A stretch of 6,538 nt of DNA, from positions 1-6,538 of the forward strand of contig JAHIYL010000064.1 of assembly GCA_018815145.1 (NCBI GenBank), in the 5' to 3' direction. The notes under the pieces are model-generated. The model ran no database searches. It was not told where the DNA came from and worked only from the letters and a program-made list of their open reading frames with translations. Numbering within the stretch: the stretch's first letter is position 1; every line of letters starts with the position of its first letter. This document shows positions 5,513-6,538 of this stretch, piece by piece. A program made the position numbers and the translations under genes. The stretch comes from Nanobdellota archaeon. Lineage in GTDB: Archaea; Nanobdellota; Nanobdellia; Woesearchaeales; GW2011-AR15.

Positions 5513-5701
5513 TTACAATCCTAATTCTTTCTTGGCATCTTCAAAACTAACTAAATTGACTTTTTTAAAGCTTTTTTTATAAACTACAAATTCTTCACCA
5601 GAAAGAATATCTTCTTTTGTTATCATATTGTTCTTAATGAAATCCAATTCCTCTTTAATACTATTTAAAGTTGATTTAAATGATTCTATTTCAGTGCTCA
5701 T
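5513..5701 (-). CDS. Small RelB-like antitoxin, no adjacent toxin
   Basis: The 62-residue protein has an N-terminal charged helix with coiled-coil spacing (residues 1-26) and a middle segment of ITKEDILSGEEF type (27-38). It ends in VSFEDAKKELGL. This plan resembles small archaeal antitoxins of the RelB-like kind, which have a leading helix and a C-terminal segment that wraps the toxin, ending in a 'S.E..KKELG' motif. Such genes normally sit directly before a RelE/ParE-type toxin. Here the 157 bp after the stop hold no toxin reading frame, and the next gene is the ATPase, so this is an orphan or serves a distant or unusual partner. The start is an ATG with an ATTATTTATT box at the right distance for a leaderless message. 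An IS630 element begins within about 75 bp upstream. Family assignment is tentative. Confidence 0.6.
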   Translation of the reverse strand: MSTEIESFKSTLNSIKEELDFIKNNMITKEDILSGEEFVVYKKSFKKVNLVSFEDAKKELGL

Positions 5702-5716
5702 AATTATAATATAGGA

Positions 5717-5726
5717 AATAAATAAT
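5717..5726 (-). promoter_or_regulatory. TATA-like box of the small antitoxin-like gene
   Basis: The minus strand reads ATTATTTATT, ending 15 nt and centred about 20 nt before the ATG at 5701. The spacing is slightly short and the region is AT-rich throughout, so the exact box is uncertain. Confidence 0.3.
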
Positions 5727-5766
5727 TGAGCAAAATTTATTTAGTTGGTATTCTTTCAATGTATAT

Positions 5767-5772
5767 GAGGTG
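5767..5772 (+). promoter_or_regulatory. Shine-Dalgarno site deciding the transposase start
   Basis: GAGGTG lies 4 nt before the ATG at 5777. It favours that start over in-frame TTG 5726, ATG 5759 and ATG 5768, none of which has a comparable site. A TTTATTTA at 5736-5743 is a possible TATA box for it. Confidence 0.55.
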
Positions 5773-5776
5773 CAAA

Positions 5777-6292
5777 ATGAAAGTTCTTGATATCAAACCA
5801 ATTATTTTTGAGAAAAAATTCAAAGTAGAGAAAGATGTAAAAGTTCGTGAGCGATTACAACTTTTGTGGTATCTTTGTCAAGGATATAATCAACGAGAAG
5901 TTGCAAATATGCTCAGTATTAGTAATGGTATTGTATCATTTTGGAAAACACGTTTTGAACAAGAAGAGTTTACTGGTTTACAAGACAAAAAAGGTCGTGG
6001 ACGAAAAGCAGCTCTATCAGAGGATCAGCTGAGTATGCTTGGGTCAGCACTCAACGAGGGAATATTACTTGATGATGATTATCATAAAGGCTTTAATACC
6101 AAAGATGTAAGAGGTTTTATTTATGAGGAATTTGAACATCAATACACTCCACGACATTGCCGTGGTTTGCTCAAAAAAATTGGTTGCTCAATGCAAGTTC
6201 CTCGTCCACGTAATAAGAGCAGAAATCAGGCAGCAGTTGATGAATTCAAAAGAAAATTAAAAAAAAACGTGCCAGTTTGGATTCTGACATAA
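5777..6292 (+). CDS. IS630-family transposase, N-terminal frame (DNA-binding domains)
   Basis: The 171-residue frame holds the DNA-binding half of an IS630-type transposase. A first helix-turn-helix spans about 22-60 (RERLQLLWYLCQGYNQREVA then NMLSISNGIVSFWKTRF). It is followed by the hallmark GLQDKKGRGRKAALSEDQ (67-84) and a second winged-helix segment ending in YTPRHCRGLLKKIGCSMQVP and RPRN (123-146). The frame closes at TAA 6290-6292, soon after a run of nine A residues, before any catalytic residue. The missing DDE domain continues in the -1 frame. Frame-0 codons TTA AAA AAA AAC contain a slippery heptamer in the correct phase, so this product may be made alone, as a DNA-binding and possibly regulatory short form, or extended by frameshifting into the full enzyme. 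A plain frameshift mutation in a dying copy is the alternative. Confidence 0.85.
   Translation: MKVLDIKPIIFEKKFKVEKDVKVRERLQLLWYLCQGYNQREVANMLSISNGIVSFWKTRFEQEEFTGLQDKKGRGRKAALSEDQLSMLGSALNEGILLDDDYHKGFNTKDVRGFIYEEFEHQYTPRHCRGLLKKIGCSMQVPRPRNKSRNQAAVDEFKRKLKKNVPVWILT
6262..6268 (+). promoter_or_regulatory. Candidate -1 programmed frameshift site A AAA AAC
   Basis: Nine A residues run from 6259 to 6267, followed by C. With frame-0 codons AAA (6263-6265) and AAC (6266-6268) preceded by A6262, the X XXY YYZ rule for -1 slippage is met exactly. Reading AAA AAA and then CGT joins the catalytic frame. The A run could also allow transcriptional slippage. A stimulatory hairpin downstream was not convincingly seen. 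Confidence 0.55.
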
Positions 6293-6538
6293 ACATCGTC
6301 ACATATGACCAAGCCCATTTTAATATTGATGCGGATGTACGACGATGCTGGTCATTCATTGGAGAAACACCTATTGTCTATAAAAATGGTTCAAAAAAAG
6401 CGATAAATATAGGTGGAGCATATAGTGACAATGGAAAATTTGTTTTTTACCAAATGGAAAAACAAGTTAAAGAAACAATTCTTGAAAATATGAAACTTCT
6501 TCATCGTCGTTTTCCAAAAATGTTTATATTGCTTGACA
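6262..6538 (+). CDS. IS630-family transposase, catalytic frame (DDE domain, 3' end outside window)
   Basis: This frame, entered at the A run, is open to the window edge and begins KKRASLDSDINIVTYDQAHF. The Asp of YDQAHF (codon 6307-6309) corresponds to the first catalytic Asp of the IS630 DDE nuclease, usually within a DE-x-x-F motif. VRRCWSFIGETPIVYKNGSK is the Arg- and Trp-containing stretch that follows in the family. FPKMFILLD ends the window, and its Asp at 6535-6537 is in the place of the second catalytic Asp, normally in 'DNA..H'. The spacing of 76 residues between the two fits the family. The third acidic residue lies beyond the window. No credible start codon of its own precedes the domain, so expression would need frameshifting from the upstream frame. 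Nothing seen in this part suggests decay. Confidence 0.8.

Larger units (their letters stand above)
5727..6538 (+). mobile_element. IS630-family insertion sequence, left part
   Basis: The two-frame IS630-type transposase starting at 5777 marks the element, which leaves the window at the right. The left boundary is not defined. It should lie between the antitoxin-like gene's promoter and the transposase start, roughly 5702-5776, next to a TA dinucleotide as is usual for this family. Terminal inverted repeats cannot be matched because the right end is missing. Arg codons here are mostly CGT and CGA, whereas the other genes mostly use AGA and AGG, in keeping with transferred DNA. Confidence 0.75.

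Noticed and set aside
5485..5550. 21-residue plus-strand reading frame from an ATG downstream of the right-facing promoter-like repeat
   Set aside because: It is very short, has no Shine-Dalgarno site, and mostly overlaps the antisense of the antitoxin-like gene; a non-coding transcript is the simpler idea.
5726..5776. TTG start adding 17 residues to the transposase
   Set aside because: GAGGTG directly precedes the ATG at 5777, and the extra residues are not typical of the IS630 N-terminus.
1..6538. CRISPR array, tRNA, rRNA or replication origin
   Set aside because: No regularly spaced repeats, cloverleaf-like sequence with a T-loop motif, conserved rRNA stretch or iteron cluster was noticed on reading both strands. 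No intergenic gap exceeds 160 bp.

Overview
The window looks like a chromosomal segment of an archaeon, probably a small-genome DPANN lineage such as Woesearchaeota or Pacearchaeota. The archaeal assignment rests on TATA-like boxes about 26 nt upstream of start codons (several genes look leaderless), Shine-Dalgarno sites of GGTGAT or GGAGG type on the other genes, and a stand-alone Bud32-type kinase. The finer taxonomic placement is inference from the overall gene set and AT-rich composition. No rRNA, tRNA or CRISPR array was seen.

The left part (1-2991, all plus strand) holds ordinary cellular genes. It begins with the 3' end of a membrane protein of the DUF457/YdjM type, open at the window edge. 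Phosphoglycerate kinase follows, then a CBS-pair protein with an N-terminal helical domain, and then Bud32. The phosphoglycerate kinase has two departures from the family consensus around its nucleotide site.

The middle part (2988-5701, all minus strand) is an accessory block that runs head-on into Bud32. Read in its own direction it holds a 62-residue protein resembling archaeal RelB-like antitoxins but with no recognisable toxin beside it, an AAA-type ATPase with a DUF4143/nuclease-like C-terminus, a small zinc-ribbon protein of unknown role, and a winged-helix/minimal-nucleotidyltransferase (MNT) gene. The MNT gene overlaps a HEPN gene that appears to have lost its middle; the lost gene's tail seems to survive in another frame and ends against the Bud32 stop. 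Candidate operators lie at the MNT start (repeated TTGTGTAA) and upstream of the ATPase (a mirrored pair of promoter-like 13-mers).

The right end (about 5727-6538) is the left part of an IS630-family element. Its transposase is split over two frames at a run of nine A residues containing A AAA AAC in exactly the phase needed for -1 ribosomal frameshifting. The DDE domain continues in the -1 frame and leaves the window at its second catalytic Asp.

The layout suggests a housekeeping block flanked by a toxin-antitoxin-like and mobile block that is partly decayed. The signals most worth checking are the frameshift site, the HEPN remnant and the two putative operators.
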